DNA from: Salinispora pacifica CNR114
GTDB taxonomy: Bacteria; Actinomycetota; Actinomycetes; Mycobacteriales; Micromonosporaceae
Assembly: GCF_000514775.1 (NCBI RefSeq)
Contig: NZ_AZWO01000008.1
Location: 145,810-209,809, forward strand
Reading direction: 5' to 3'
Length of the DNA stretch: 64,000 nt
Of the stretch, positions 7,211 through 15,161 are shown piece by piece. Numbering within the stretch: the stretch's first letter is position 1; each line of letters opens with the position of its first letter. Under the pieces are notes generated by a model. It made no database searches. It saw only the letters and a program-made list of their open reading frames with translations, and was not told the DNA's origin. The translations under genes and the position numbers were made by a program.

Positions 7211-8341
7211 AAGGGAATCGAACCCCTTCCTGATGGAACCCAGACCCTCCTGGAGGTTCACGTGCCCCCTAGCTCTTTGACTCCCGAGGAGCGCTTCAAC
7301 GCCATCCGTGCGGTCCTGGTCGACGCTCGGCACAAGATCACGATCGCCATCGAAACCGTGCACCCGGCTGCCGCTGAGTGCCTTCCGATGCCGCAACTGG
7401 TCGTGCCGGACGTCGACGGCTTCGCGGCCGCCTCCCGCGCGCTGAATGCCAACCTCTTCACCGCCAACGGCGGAAGGGCTGCGGCCTGGGTCACTGCGCG
7501 GTCCGCATGCACGCACGGCCCGAAGGCTGCTATGGCGGTCTACGAACTCTGCTACTCCTGGTGCCAGCTCATCAACGCCGGTCGCTCGCGCATCGAGTCG
7601 ATGCCCGGCTGGACCAATCACATCGAAGGGCTGTTGGAGATTCTTCCGGGGCGTATCGCTCAGTTGTCCGGCGTGTCGGCCGGTGTCGAGCATGGGGAAA
7701 CTCCGCCTGCCTCCGATCGAGGAAAGGAAAAGCGCATGTCTGATCAACTGGAAGTTGTCGACGCTGGTGCCGACAACGGAGCCGCCGGGTTGCCGGCCGT
7801 GGGCGATCGCGTGATCTCATGGTACGACGATGACCCGGTGGAGTACGGCGGCGGTGACGGCGGTCCTTGGACGACCCTGAGCTTCGCGTTGCTCTCTGGC
7901 GGTCTACCGGTTCGCAAGTGCGAGCCGGAGCGCGTCGCCCCCGCTGACACTCCGATTCCGGGTAAGGACGCGCGGGCTTCGGTCGTCAAGCGCACCCGAG
8001 CGGAGATGCCCTATGGGGAGCCCGGGGTCTGGCAGCTCACGCTGCCGGGCGGCGGTGTTCCCACCTGGCATCGCACCAAACGGGATGCCGCGATGGCCGG
8101 CCTGCGCCGGCTGGCGATCCTCGACTGGCACCGTGCGCGAGCTGAGGCCGCAACCGCCTCCGACGAGGCCGTCGCGGACCAGTCCCGAGAACTTGATGCG
8201 GCATCATTACAAGTAGCAAGGTGGGTTGGCGACGACCAGCGTTGCTTGCGGCGCGAAGAGGAGAGGCCACGGGTGCCCGGCCGCTCGGACCCGTGGCTCT
8301 CCTGCCGGCGAATCGCCTCGCCGGACTCGCACCGACCCTGA
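7208..8341 (+). CDS. Hypothetical protein, 377 aa
   Basis: No recognised domain. The GTG at 7208 sits directly behind a -10-like TATCAT, which suggests a leaderless transcript. Residues 1-170 are helix-prone with conserved-looking tryptophans; a second part (from about 179, starting at an internal methionine preceded by GGAAAGG) could be an independent gene. The last 50 residues, beginning at a second copy of the promoter motif (8194), look low in coding quality, so the true end may be earlier or the tail may come from recombination between the two motif copies. Confidence 0.5.
   Translation: MKGIEPLPDGTQTLLEVHVPPSSLTPEERFNAIRAVLVDARHKITIAIETVHPAAAECLPMPQLVVPDVDGFAAASRALNANLFTANGGRAAAWVTARSACTHGPKAAMAVYELCYSWCQLINAGRSRIESMPGWTNHIEGLLEILPGRIAQLSGVSAGVEHGETPPASDRGKEKRMSDQLEVVDAGADNGAAGLPAVGDRVISWYDDDPVEYGGGDGGPWTTLSFALLSGGLPVRKCEPERVAPADTPIPGKDARASVVKRTRAEMPYGEPGVWQLTLPGGGVPTWHRTKRDAAMAGLRRLAILDWHRARAEAATASDEAVADQSRELDAASLQVARWVGDDQRCLRREEERPRVPGRSDPWLSCRRIASPDSHRP
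8194..8214 (+). promoter_or_regulatory. TGCGGCATCATTAC motif (copy 2)
   Basis: Second copy of the motif at 7189, with CATCAT in place of TATCAT, followed by the same ACAAGT. It lies inside the 3' part of the preceding frame and about 215 bases before the gene at 8426, which it may drive. Confidence 0.4.
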
Positions 8342-8425
8342 CTCTTCGACGTGTGGCCCTCGGGTGTCGCTACCACCCGGCGCACGTCGTCATCGACAAC
8401 CGCCAGATTGATCGAAGGAAGCTCC

Positions 8426-8752
8426 GTGACTGCCCAAGGCAAGAAGACCACAACCCGCTTGACGCGGGGCGATCGAATTCTCATCACCGACGACGCGACC
8501 AAGGCATCGACCCGTAACCCGGGCACCTGGCATCCGAGCCGGGTCAAGACCGGCGCGACCGTTGCGACCGTCCTCGACAAGCAGGCCCTGCCCGGCCGGC
8601 GCACCCGGTACAACGTCGTCACCGACACGGGCACGGTCCTGGACCTGTCCGGCGGACAGACGTTCCTGTTCGCCCCGCCAGCCCACTCACCTAAGCCGGC
8701 TGAGGCGGCAGCGGAGGCCATGACCGATGGCGAACAGCCCGGCGGTGCGTAG
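8426..8752 (+). CDS. Hypothetical protein, 108 aa
   Basis: Small, probably beta-rich protein with an RLTRGDRILI segment and a later RTRYNVVTDTGTVLDLSGGQ stretch. No family recognised. The GTG start follows a good GAAGGAAG site (8414-8421), and its stop overlaps the next GTG, so the two genes are coupled. The context (element-borne small genes before parB) gives no clear role. Confidence 0.6.
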   Translation: MTAQGKKTTTRLTRGDRILITDDATKASTRNPGTWHPSRVKTGATVATVLDKQALPGRRTRYNVVTDTGTVLDLSGGQTFLFAPPAHSPKPAEAAAEAMTDGEQPGGA

Positions 8753-9114
8753 TGACCGACCAGCAGCCAGGCGACGCCGTGAACCCGGGCCTCGTGCCGG
8801 ACGAGAACCCCACGCCCACCCGGCAGTCCGTGACCTACATCATCCTGACCACGCTGCGCCCCGACTCCGGCCTCCTCATCGGAAGCGTCCGGGCGGTCGC
8901 CCACGCGGAGATCTCTCGACGGCTGGGCGGCACCGGCAGCCGTGACGCCCTGGTCGCTGCCTACGTCAGACTGGCCGACGAACTGGTGCCAGTCGACGTG
9001 GAGACCATCGAGCAACCCGCTGTCGACGGGCTGGCCCGGTACCAGATTCGTACGTGGCTGGGACAGCAACTGATCAGTCAGTGCGAGCTGGAGACTCCGT
9101 TGCGCCGGAGGTGA
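8752..9114 (+). CDS. Hypothetical protein, 120 aa
   Basis: Starts at a GTG overlapping the stop of the previous gene. The N-terminus is disordered and proline-rich; the rest alternates strands and helices. No domain recognised. A strong terminator-like hairpin follows at 9119, marking the end of this short operon. Confidence 0.55.
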   Translation: MTDQQPGDAVNPGLVPDENPTPTRQSVTYIILTTLRPDSGLLIGSVRAVAHAEISRRLGGTGSRDALVAAYVRLADELVPVDVETIEQPAVDGLARYQIRTWLGQQLISQCELETPLRRR

Positions 9115-9118
9115 CAGC

Positions 9119-9153
9119 GCCGGCCCGCGCGGTCTTGTGACACGCGGGCCGGC
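9119..9153 (+). terminator. Strong GC hairpin after the gene at 8752
   Basis: Perfect 11-bp stem GCCGGCCCGCG/CGCGGGCCGGC with a 13-base loop, 5 bases after the stop codon. No U tract, as is common in actinobacterial terminators. Confidence 0.65.
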
Positions 9154-9350
9154 CACCGGGGCTCCAGGCCGCTACAACCCGAGCCCGACGTACCGCCAGA
9201 CGGTCCGCACCGGCCAGCGTAGCCGCTGCGGCTACCCGTAGCGCCGCTCGTCGCCATACCACCCCTTTCACCAACCGCCGCCGACGCGGTGGGCCAGCCA
9301 TGCCCGCTGCCGTCGCGGCTGCCCGCACATCCTCTGGAAGGACCTTCACC

Positions 9351-10928
9351 GTGACGCTCTCTGCTCCCACGACGGCCACGGCCACCGCACCTCATGCCCT
9401 CGATGACGAGGACTTCGAGGAGGAGCTACTCCGCGTCGATCCCGCGACCCTGGTCGTGGGCGCCAACGTGCGCCTGGACCCCCGGCTGCGCAAGACCTAC
9501 GTCGACAACGTCCGCCAGCGTGGCGTGCTGGAGCCGGTCATCGCCTACCGCGACGACAACGGCCGCCTTGTGGTGCTGCGCGGGCAACGCCGGACCCTGG
9601 CGGCCGTGCAAGCCCAGCGCCCCTGGGTGCGGGTAATGGTCGTTCCGAAGCCGGACGAGGCCGACCGGCTGACCGACCAGGTGAACGAGAACGATCACCG
9701 GGAACCCCTCACCGTCGCAGAGCGTGTAGCCGCGTACGACCAGCTCGCCCTGTGCGGTGTCCCGGCCGGGGAGATCGCCAAGCGGATGTCCACGAGCCGG
9801 CCGGTGGTCGACAAGGCGCTGTCGGTGGCTCGCAGCAAGCTCGCTCGGGGGGCGACGCAACGGTGGGAGTTCCTCACCATCGACCAGGCCGCGGTGGTCG
9901 CGGAGTTCGAGGACGACGCCGAGGCAGTCAAGCGGCTCGTGGTCGCCGCCCAGCGCGGCGGGTTCGACCACGAGGCGCAGAAGTTGCGTGACGCCCGCGC
10001 GGAGGAGGCGGCAAAGGCCGAGACCGCCGCTACCCTCGCTGCCGCCGGGATCAGCATGGTCGACCGGCCGGCGTGGAACGACGAGAAGGCCAAGCGGCTG
10101 TCGGAGCTGAAGCACGGCGAGGAACAGCTCACCGAAGAGAACCACGCATCCTGCCCCGGGCACGCTGCCTTTCTCGACGACGAATGGGTCCACCCGGACG
10201 AGGACGACGCCGACGAAGAGGAGGACCCGTGGGGCGATGACACGTCGACCGAGGCAGACGAGGACGCACAGGAGCCGGAGCCTGCCCGCCCGTACCGGAT
10301 CTGGGTGCCTGAGTACGTGTGCACCGACTTCGCCGCCCACGGACACGCGCTGCGCTGGCGGGGGCACGTTTCCGGCAGCGGACGCAAGACCGTCGCGGAG
10401 ATGACCGACGCCGAACGGGAGGAAGCCCGCGCCCAGCGCCGTGACGTGATCCAGTCCAACAAGGCGTGGGACAGCGCCGAGACGGTACGCCGGAACTGGC
10501 TACGCACGTTCCTCGCCCGCAAGACCGCGCCGAAGGCGGCCGCAGGCTTCATCGCCGGCAGCCTCGCCCGCACCGACCACGCCGTCACGTCGGCGCTGAC
10601 CGGCGGCAACCGGCTGGCCCATGACCTGCTCGGGCTGCCGGACCAGGCTCCCACGCTCGGCCGGCGAGCCCCGGCGATGGTCGAACTCGTCGGCAAGGCC
10701 AGCGACGAGCGCGCCCAGATGATCGCGCTGGGCCTGCTGCTCGCCGCGTACGAGGAAGCGACGAGCCGCAACTCGTGGCGCAGCGTTAGCGACAGCACCA
10801 CCCGCTACCTGCGCTACCTCGAAGCCAACGGGTACGAGTTGTCCACGGTCGAGCTGCGGGCATGCGGTGAGTCACCGCTGCCGGCCACCGACACCAACCC
10901 CGCAATCCTCGCTGCCGACGAGGCATAG
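9351..10928 (+). CDS. ParB/Spo0J-like nuclease-domain protein
   Basis: 525 residues from a GTG preceded by GGAAGGA. Residues about 20-105 are a ParB N-terminal domain (start VDPATLVVGANVRLD, core GVLEPVIAYRDDNGRLVVLRGQRR), followed by an HTH (GEIAKRMSTSRPVVDKAL). A long charged, acid-rich middle and an unassigned C-terminal domain make it larger than chromosomal ParB. No ParA is adjacent. It could bind element DNA for maintenance or regulation; similar proteins occur beside DNA-modification genes in actinophages, and a Mom-like gene follows here. An in-frame ATG at 9300 is less likely because it lacks a good site. Confidence 0.82.
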   Translation: MTLSAPTTATATAPHALDDEDFEEELLRVDPATLVVGANVRLDPRLRKTYVDNVRQRGVLEPVIAYRDDNGRLVVLRGQRRTLAAVQAQRPWVRVMVVPKPDEADRLTDQVNENDHREPLTVAERVAAYDQLALCGVPAGEIAKRMSTSRPVVDKALSVARSKLARGATQRWEFLTIDQAAVVAEFEDDAEAVKRLVVAAQRGGFDHEAQKLRDARAEEAAKAETAATLAAAGISMVDRPAWNDEKAKRLSELKHGEEQLTEENHASCPGHAAFLDDEWVHPDEDDADEEEDPWGDDTSTEADEDAQEPEPARPYRIWVPEYVCTDFAAHGHALRWRGHVSGSGRKTVAEMTDAEREEARAQRRDVIQSNKAWDSAETVRRNWLRTFLARKTAPKAAAGFIAGSLARTDHAVTSALTGGNRLAHDLLGLPDQAPTLGRRAPAMVELVGKASDERAQMIALGLLLAAYEEATSRNSWRSVSDSTTRYLRYLEANGYELSTVELRACGESPLPATDTNPAILAADEA

Positions 10929-10938
10929 CCGACGCGAC

Positions 10939-10972
10939 CCTTCGGCCGCCGCCGTCCGACGGCGACCGAAGG
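10939..10972 (+). terminator. Hairpin between parB-like and mom-like genes
   Basis: 12-bp stem with one mismatch (outer CCTTCGG/CCGAAGG) and an 8-base loop, about 10 bases after the parB-like stop. Probably a terminator or attenuator. Confidence 0.5.
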
Positions 10973-11064
10973 ACCCAGCGACGCGCCAATGGCGCCTAGG
11001 TTGACCTGCCCAGGGCGGCGACCCGCCCGCTCACACCCCTCGAACAGATCCACGGGGACACGCC

Positions 11065-11625
11065 ATGCTTAAACAACTCTCCCTGTTCGACCCTGCCTTC
11101 TGCCAGCGGTGGCGGGGCGGGAACCACACCTGGCGGCCGGTGCATGAGGGTGGCTTCGAACAGCGTCGCTACCGGCTGGAACCGGTACCGGAGGCGGCGG
11201 CCCGCCGGTTCGTCGCCGAGCACCACTACAGCAAGAGTTTTCCCGCCGCCCGGATGTCCTTCGGGCTACTCGAAGGCGACCATCTGGTCGGGGCGGTCGT
11301 GCTCGGCGTGCCGATGCACCCCGCCGTGCTGACCAAGCCGTTTCCCACCCTCGGCCCCGGCCGGGCTGCCGAGATCAGCCGCCTCGTCCTGCTCGATGAG
11401 GTGCCGTCCAACGCCGAAAGCTGGCTGCTGGGCCGGCTGTTCCGGCTCGCCGCCGATCAGGGCATTCGGGGGCTCGTCGCCTTCTCCGACCCGATGCCCC
11501 GGATCCTAGCCGGGGAACTCCTCATGCCCGGCCACGTCGGGCACGTGTACCGTGTGACTCGCGGAAGGTACCTGGGCGGGGGACCGCCAGGACCATCACG
11601 ATGCTGCCGGGTGGCACCGTACTGA
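11065..11625 (+). CDS. Mom-like DNA-modifying N-acyltransferase, N-terminal part (frameshifted)
   Basis: Resembles phage Mu Mom and its actinobacterial relatives, which turn adenine in DNA into a carbamoylmethyl form resistant to restriction. Key parts: HTWRPVHEGGF at the start, the HHYSKS motif (residues 53-58) followed by a GNAT-like RMSFGLLEGDHLVGAVVLG strand pair, EISRLVLLDEVPSNAESWLL, and FSDP near 140. Homology holds until GRYLG near residue 172, where this frame runs into an unrelated tail. The matching continuation is in the next frame (11601-11933). The ATG at 11065 follows GGGGACACGCC, a modest site. Confidence 0.75.
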   Translation: MLKQLSLFDPAFCQRWRGGNHTWRPVHEGGFEQRRYRLEPVPEAAARRFVAEHHYSKSFPAARMSFGLLEGDHLVGAVVLGVPMHPAVLTKPFPTLGPGRAAEISRLVLLDEVPSNAESWLLGRLFRLAADQGIRGLVAFSDPMPRILAGELLMPGHVGHVYRVTRGRYLGGGPPGPSRCCRVAPY

Positions 11626-11933
11626 CGGCCAGGGCCATGCAGAAGGTGCGTGCCGGGGAGCGCGGGGCTGCCGGCGTCCGGGCTCGGCTCGTGGCGCTGC
11701 GCGCCCGACCTCTGCCGGAGATGGTGGCCGAGTACGCGCGGGCCGGTATGGACCTGACCCCTGGCGAGTGGCTGGAACTCGCGCTCGCCCAGGTCGGCGC
11801 TCGACGGGTCCGTCATCGCGGCTACCACCGCTTCGCCTGGCCGGTGGGGGACAGGGGCTGGCGCAGGCGCTGCCCGATCGGCCTGGTCGAACTGCCCTAC
11901 CCGCTCGCCACCGACCCGGCGGTGACTCTGTGA
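11601..11933 (+). CDS. Mom-like protein, C-terminal part in a shifted frame
   Basis: 110 residues beginning MLPGGTVLTARAMQKVRAGE, the expected continuation of the Mom-like protein after GRYLGRGTARTIT. Inserting one base into the run at 11578-11583 joins the two frames into a single product of about 288 residues. The break may be a sequencing error, a real inactivating deletion or a frameshifting site (GGGCGGGGGA). If translated separately it could start at the ATG at 11601. Its TGA overlaps the GTG of the methyltransferase, so the coupling with the next gene is intact. Confidence 0.65.
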   Translation: MLPGGTVLTARAMQKVRAGERGAAGVRARLVALRARPLPEMVAEYARAGMDLTPGEWLELALAQVGARRVRHRGYHRFAWPVGDRGWRRRCPIGLVELPYPLATDPAVTL

Positions 11934-13033
11934 ACCCGCTGCGCACCGAAGCCGACCTGCTGCGCACCCTGGAACGTGGCTGCTACACCCTGCCCGAGCT
12001 GTACCGGCTGGCCGAGCAGGCGGGCCTGGCCGACCGGGCGGACGGCCGCCGGATCACCCAGGACGGGCAGGCCCAGTACAAGCGGCGGCTGCGCTCGGCG
12101 CTGCTCGCCTTCAAGCGACAGGGCCGCGCCCGCCCGGCGGGTACCGGAAAAGCCGCCTGGCTGATCGAAGGCTCGACCACCCGGCCGCAGCGGGCGCTGC
12201 TGATCTGGCTGCCCGCCGACCCGTCGCACGTCGAGCTGGTGCTCGGCGCGGCTGCCACCGTGTTGCGCGAGGCGGACGAGCCGATCGACCTCATCGTCGC
12301 TGACCCGCCGTGGGCGCTGGGCCGAGGTGACCACCGCTCTGCCTACCGGCGCACGTACGGCCGGAACCATGACCAGGTGATGCCGGGATACGTGGACGTT
12401 GACCCGGCCGAGTACGCTGCGTTCACCTCGGGGTGGATCGGGGCGGCCAGCGCGGCGCTTCGTCCTGGCGGCTACCTCGCGGTGGTCACCGGCGCTCAGC
12501 AGGCAGCGCGGGTCCAGGTGACGGCCGAAGACGCCGGGCTCACCTACGTCAACTCGATCGCCGTCGCGCGCCGATTCGGTCTCTACTCCCGGCGCCGCTT
12601 TGTCCACCAACACCATCGGGTGACGCTGCTGTGCAAGGGATCGCTCACCGAACCCGCCCGGGTGTTCCACCTTCCGCCGGAGATGCCCCGAGGCCGTACC
12701 GGGCAGATCTACGCCACGGACCTGTGGACCGACATCCCCGAGCAGCGCCGCCGGAACCTCCTGCGCTATGACAACTCGCTACACCCGGCGCTGGCGTCCC
12801 GGGTGATCCGGGCCACCACCGACCTCGACCATCTGGTCGCGGACCCGTTCCTCGGCTCGGGCACCACCGCCATCGCAGCCCTCCAGGACGGGCGACGCTT
12901 CTACGGCGGGGACCTGAACGCGGAGAGCTTGCGCTTCACCATGGGACGCATCCTTGCCGAGGTCGTGCCCGTCATCCGGCCCGAGACCGAGCAGCTCACG
13001 CTCTTCGACGCGCCGGCCGGAGCGCCGGCATGA
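11930..13033 (+). CDS. DNA methyltransferase (DPPW-type amino methyltransferase)
   Basis: 367 residues. The N-terminal 100 residues are helical and basic, perhaps a specificity or DNA-binding part. The catalytic motif DPPW is at 125-128 and the SAM-binding motif PFLGSGTT at about 305 (order IV...I, beta class), followed by GRRFYGGDLN. It would methylate an exocyclic amino group (N6-adenine or N4-cytosine). No restriction endonuclease is adjacent, so it fits an orphan protective methylase. It overlaps the Mom-like reading frame (GTGA) and the next gene (ATGA), making one operon. Confidence 0.85.
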   Translation: MNPLRTEADLLRTLERGCYTLPELYRLAEQAGLADRADGRRITQDGQAQYKRRLRSALLAFKRQGRARPAGTGKAAWLIEGSTTRPQRALLIWLPADPSHVELVLGAAATVLREADEPIDLIVADPPWALGRGDHRSAYRRTYGRNHDQVMPGYVDVDPAEYAAFTSGWIGAASAALRPGGYLAVVTGAQQAARVQVTAEDAGLTYVNSIAVARRFGLYSRRRFVHQHHRVTLLCKGSLTEPARVFHLPPEMPRGRTGQIYATDLWTDIPEQRRRNLLRYDNSLHPALASRVIRATTDLDHLVADPFLGSGTTAIAALQDGRRFYGGDLNAESLRFTMGRILAEVVPVIRPETEQLTLFDAPAGAPA

Positions 13034-14265
13034 CCGTCGACACGATCCGCCGCACCACCGTCACAGCCTCCGGCGTCTCCCCGCGACGAGCTGACGAACT
13101 GCTGGCGTTCCTGCGGAAGCAGAACCTGACGCAGTGGCCCCCACCGCCACCAACGATGCAGGAGCGTCGTGCCCGCTGGGATGCGCACGTGGCCCGGTTC
13201 GGCCTCGGCCCCGAACGCGTGGAAACGCCCTGGGGGCCGGTCACTTCCTGGACCGTCAGCGAGTTCCATTCCGACGCCGCGCGCCGGGCCACCTTCTACC
13301 TCGGGGTGGGGCATCCCCATTGGCTGAACGAATCACCCGTGCCGCTGTTCCTCTCGGCGACAACCCTGTCCCGCTACCGACGGCGCGGCGATGACTTTCC
13401 GGTACGAATGAACGGGGCACCCTGGGCCGGCGACTCCGGCACCTACGCCGCGCTGATCCTGCGCGCCGACCCGGAGGGACATCCCTGGTTCGCGCACCCG
13501 GACGAGTACGGGGCCATGTGGACCCGCTTTCAGGAGGACGTGGGGCCGCCGGATGTTGTCGGCATCCAGGACTGGCCCTGCGAGCCGCAGTGCCTGCGCC
13601 GCACCGGAGCCACCGTCCGGGAGCACCAGGAAGCGACTCTGGCCAACTACCTTTACCTGGCCGAGCAGTTTCCCCACGTCCCGTGGCTGCCGACGTTGCA
13701 GGGGTGGCATCCGTGGGAGTACGTCGAGCACCACCGCATGTACCAGGCCGCGGGGGTGGACCTGGCCGGCATGCGCGTTGGTGTCGGCAGCCTGTGCCGG
13801 CGCGGCTCCCAGCGCGAGGTTGCCCGCGTCCTGGGCACCCTCGCGCCGCTCGGCATGCGGATGCACGGATTCGGCGTGAGCATCAACGCGCTACGGCTCG
13901 TCGGCCCGCTGCTGGCCAGCTCCGACAGCCAAGCCTGGTCCGCCACTGCCCGACGGGAACGCATCCGCCTCCCAGGCTGCACGCACCTGAGCCGTCCGGA
14001 CCCGCTGACCGGCTGCCGAGTCCCCACCGACTGCCGCAACTGCTTTCGCTACGCCCTGGTCTACCGGGAGGAGGTGATGGACGCCCTTCGGTACGCCGCA
14101 CGCGCGCCGTCCGCTCCGTCGACACCGCTGGTCGACCTGCCGTCGATCCCGCCCGTGGCGCCGGCGAGCAACCGGCGTAGCGCTCTGGCCTGGCGCTCCC
14201 GGCCTCGGGCTCCGCACCCCGACCAGCTCACGCTTTTCGATGATCCGGGCGGCAACACCGACTAA
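13030..14265 (+). CDS. DpdA/TGT-like deazaguanine DNA transglycosylase homologue
   Basis: 411 residues. It resembles the queuine tRNA-ribosyltransferase superfamily in the form found in phages and DNA-modification systems (DpdA), which exchange guanine in DNA for a 7-deazaguanine. Seen: GDSGTY at 134-139, VVGIQDWPCEP around 177-187 (candidate catalytic Asp181), LQGWHPWEYVEHH near 223, GVGSLCRRG at 251-259, and a four-cysteine cluster near 317-338 that resembles the TGT zinc site. No preQ0 synthesis genes are visible here, so the base would come from the host pathway. It overlaps the methyltransferase stop by 4 bases. Confidence 0.72.
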   Translation: MTVDTIRRTTVTASGVSPRRADELLAFLRKQNLTQWPPPPPTMQERRARWDAHVARFGLGPERVETPWGPVTSWTVSEFHSDAARRATFYLGVGHPHWLNESPVPLFLSATTLSRYRRRGDDFPVRMNGAPWAGDSGTYAALILRADPEGHPWFAHPDEYGAMWTRFQEDVGPPDVVGIQDWPCEPQCLRRTGATVREHQEATLANYLYLAEQFPHVPWLPTLQGWHPWEYVEHHRMYQAAGVDLAGMRVGVGSLCRRGSQREVARVLGTLAPLGMRMHGFGVSINALRLVGPLLASSDSQAWSATARRERIRLPGCTHLSRPDPLTGCRVPTDCRNCFRYALVYREEVMDALRYAARAPSAPSTPLVDLPSIPPVAPASNRRSALAWRSRPRAPHPDQLTLFDDPGGNTD

Positions 14266-14284
14266 GTGCGGTATCATTACAGGT
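14264..14284 (+). promoter_or_regulatory. TGCGGTATCATTAC motif (copy 3)
   Basis: Third copy of the motif seen at 7189 and 8194, overlapping the stop of the DpdA-like gene. With TATCAT as -10, transcription would start near 14282, giving a leader of about 55 bases before the ATG at 14338. Confidence 0.5.
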
Positions 14285-14337
14285 CATGTCGGGGCGGTGC
14301 TGCCGGTGCCCGACGTCAAGTCCTCGGGAGAGAACTC

Positions 14338-14814
14338 ATGACAACGCGCGTAACAAGCCACCTCGACCGTGCCGGCCGCCTCGGCGGTTGGCCCGGTGAC
14401 CCGCTCGCTGCCGCCGACCTCGGTGAGGTGTGGCTGCACCTGCCGACCGGGGCCGCCGGCCTGATCGGCATCCGTCCCCACCACGACAACGGCCCGGTCC
14501 CGGCCCGCGGGTTCAGGTTGCTGGAGGCGACCACGCCGGTACCGCTACCGGCCGGGCATCCCTTCGCCCGGCGGACGACGGCCGAGGTGGAGGCCGTGTT
14601 GTACGCGGAGGGCTGGCGCGTCATCAGCCGCGCCGACGCCGCCGCCCGGCTTCGCGCCGCCGGGTACCGGCTCGGCACCCGCCGGGCCGCCGGGCACCTG
14701 CTCTACGCCGATGACGCCGACGACACCACCTGGAGGCAGCACTGCTCCGGCTACTGCGTCAAGGCGTTCACCGCGCCGATCCACCCCCCGCCCGGCCAGC
14801 CGCCGGCGCGCTGA
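14338..14814 (+). CDS. Hypothetical protein, 158 aa
   Basis: No family recognised. The ATG at 14338 follows a GGGAGAG site. The protein alternates predicted strands and helices with a REGION rich in arginine and alanine (RISRADAAARLRAAGYRLG is the clearest helical part, in residues 100-120) and a tryptophan- and histidine-containing C-terminus. It has its own promoter motif and sits between the modification operon and the DUF2637 leader. Confidence 0.55.
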   Translation: MTTRVTSHLDRAGRLGGWPGDPLAAADLGEVWLHLPTGAAGLIGIRPHHDNGPVPARGFRLLEATTPVPLPAGHPFARRTTAEVEAVLYAEGWRVISRADAAARLRAAGYRLGTRRAAGHLLYADDADDTTWRQHCSGYCVKAFTAPIHPPPGQPPAR

Positions 14815-14900
14815 GCGGCGTCAACCGCTGCGTGCGGTCAGGGCGACCCGCCAGCCCCTGCCGGAAGGGAAATCCGAGCACCGTACACCGGGCGCGTTAC

Positions 14901-15050
14901 CCGTAGCGCTGCCGATAACCCGTAGCTCTCACGATGAGCCGGATGATTACCCACCGTTGGTGCCCAATCCGGCCCGTAAACGCAGGCGGTCCCGGCCGGT
15001 GGAGGCAACCCACCGGCCGGGACCTTGATCGGACAACGGAGGTCCGACTG
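14901..15050 (+). promoter_or_regulatory. Structured mRNA leader upstream of the DUF2637 gene (copy B)
   Basis: Homologous to the integrase leader at 3141. It shares CCGTAGCGCT, CCGATAACCC and CTCACGATGAGC at the 5' end. A perfect 15-bp hairpin (GGTCCCGGCCGGTGG and its complement, 14988-15023) is followed by CTTGATCGGACAACGGAGGTCCGA, where TCGGAC pairs with GTCCGA around the ribosome-binding site. Compared with copy A, the last stem changes on both sides. Confidence 0.62.
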
Positions 15051-15161
15051 ATGACAGACCTTACGGCCCCGATACCGCCGCGCCCTCGGCCCCGGATTCA
15101 CCACCTGCCGCCAGGGCCGCTGCCGACGCGCGCGGTGCTGGAAGGCCCGGTGGCGCGATGA
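15051..15161 (+). CDS. Small proline-rich ORF coupled to the DUF2637 gene
   Basis: 36 residues beginning MTDLTAPIPPRPRPR, with a GGAGG site inside the leader hairpin. Its TGA overlaps the ATG at 15158. Sequence unlike the peptide at 3290, although the architecture is the same, so the act of translation may matter more than the product. Confidence 0.45.
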   Translation: MTDLTAPIPPRPRPRIHHLPPGPLPTRAVLEGPVAR

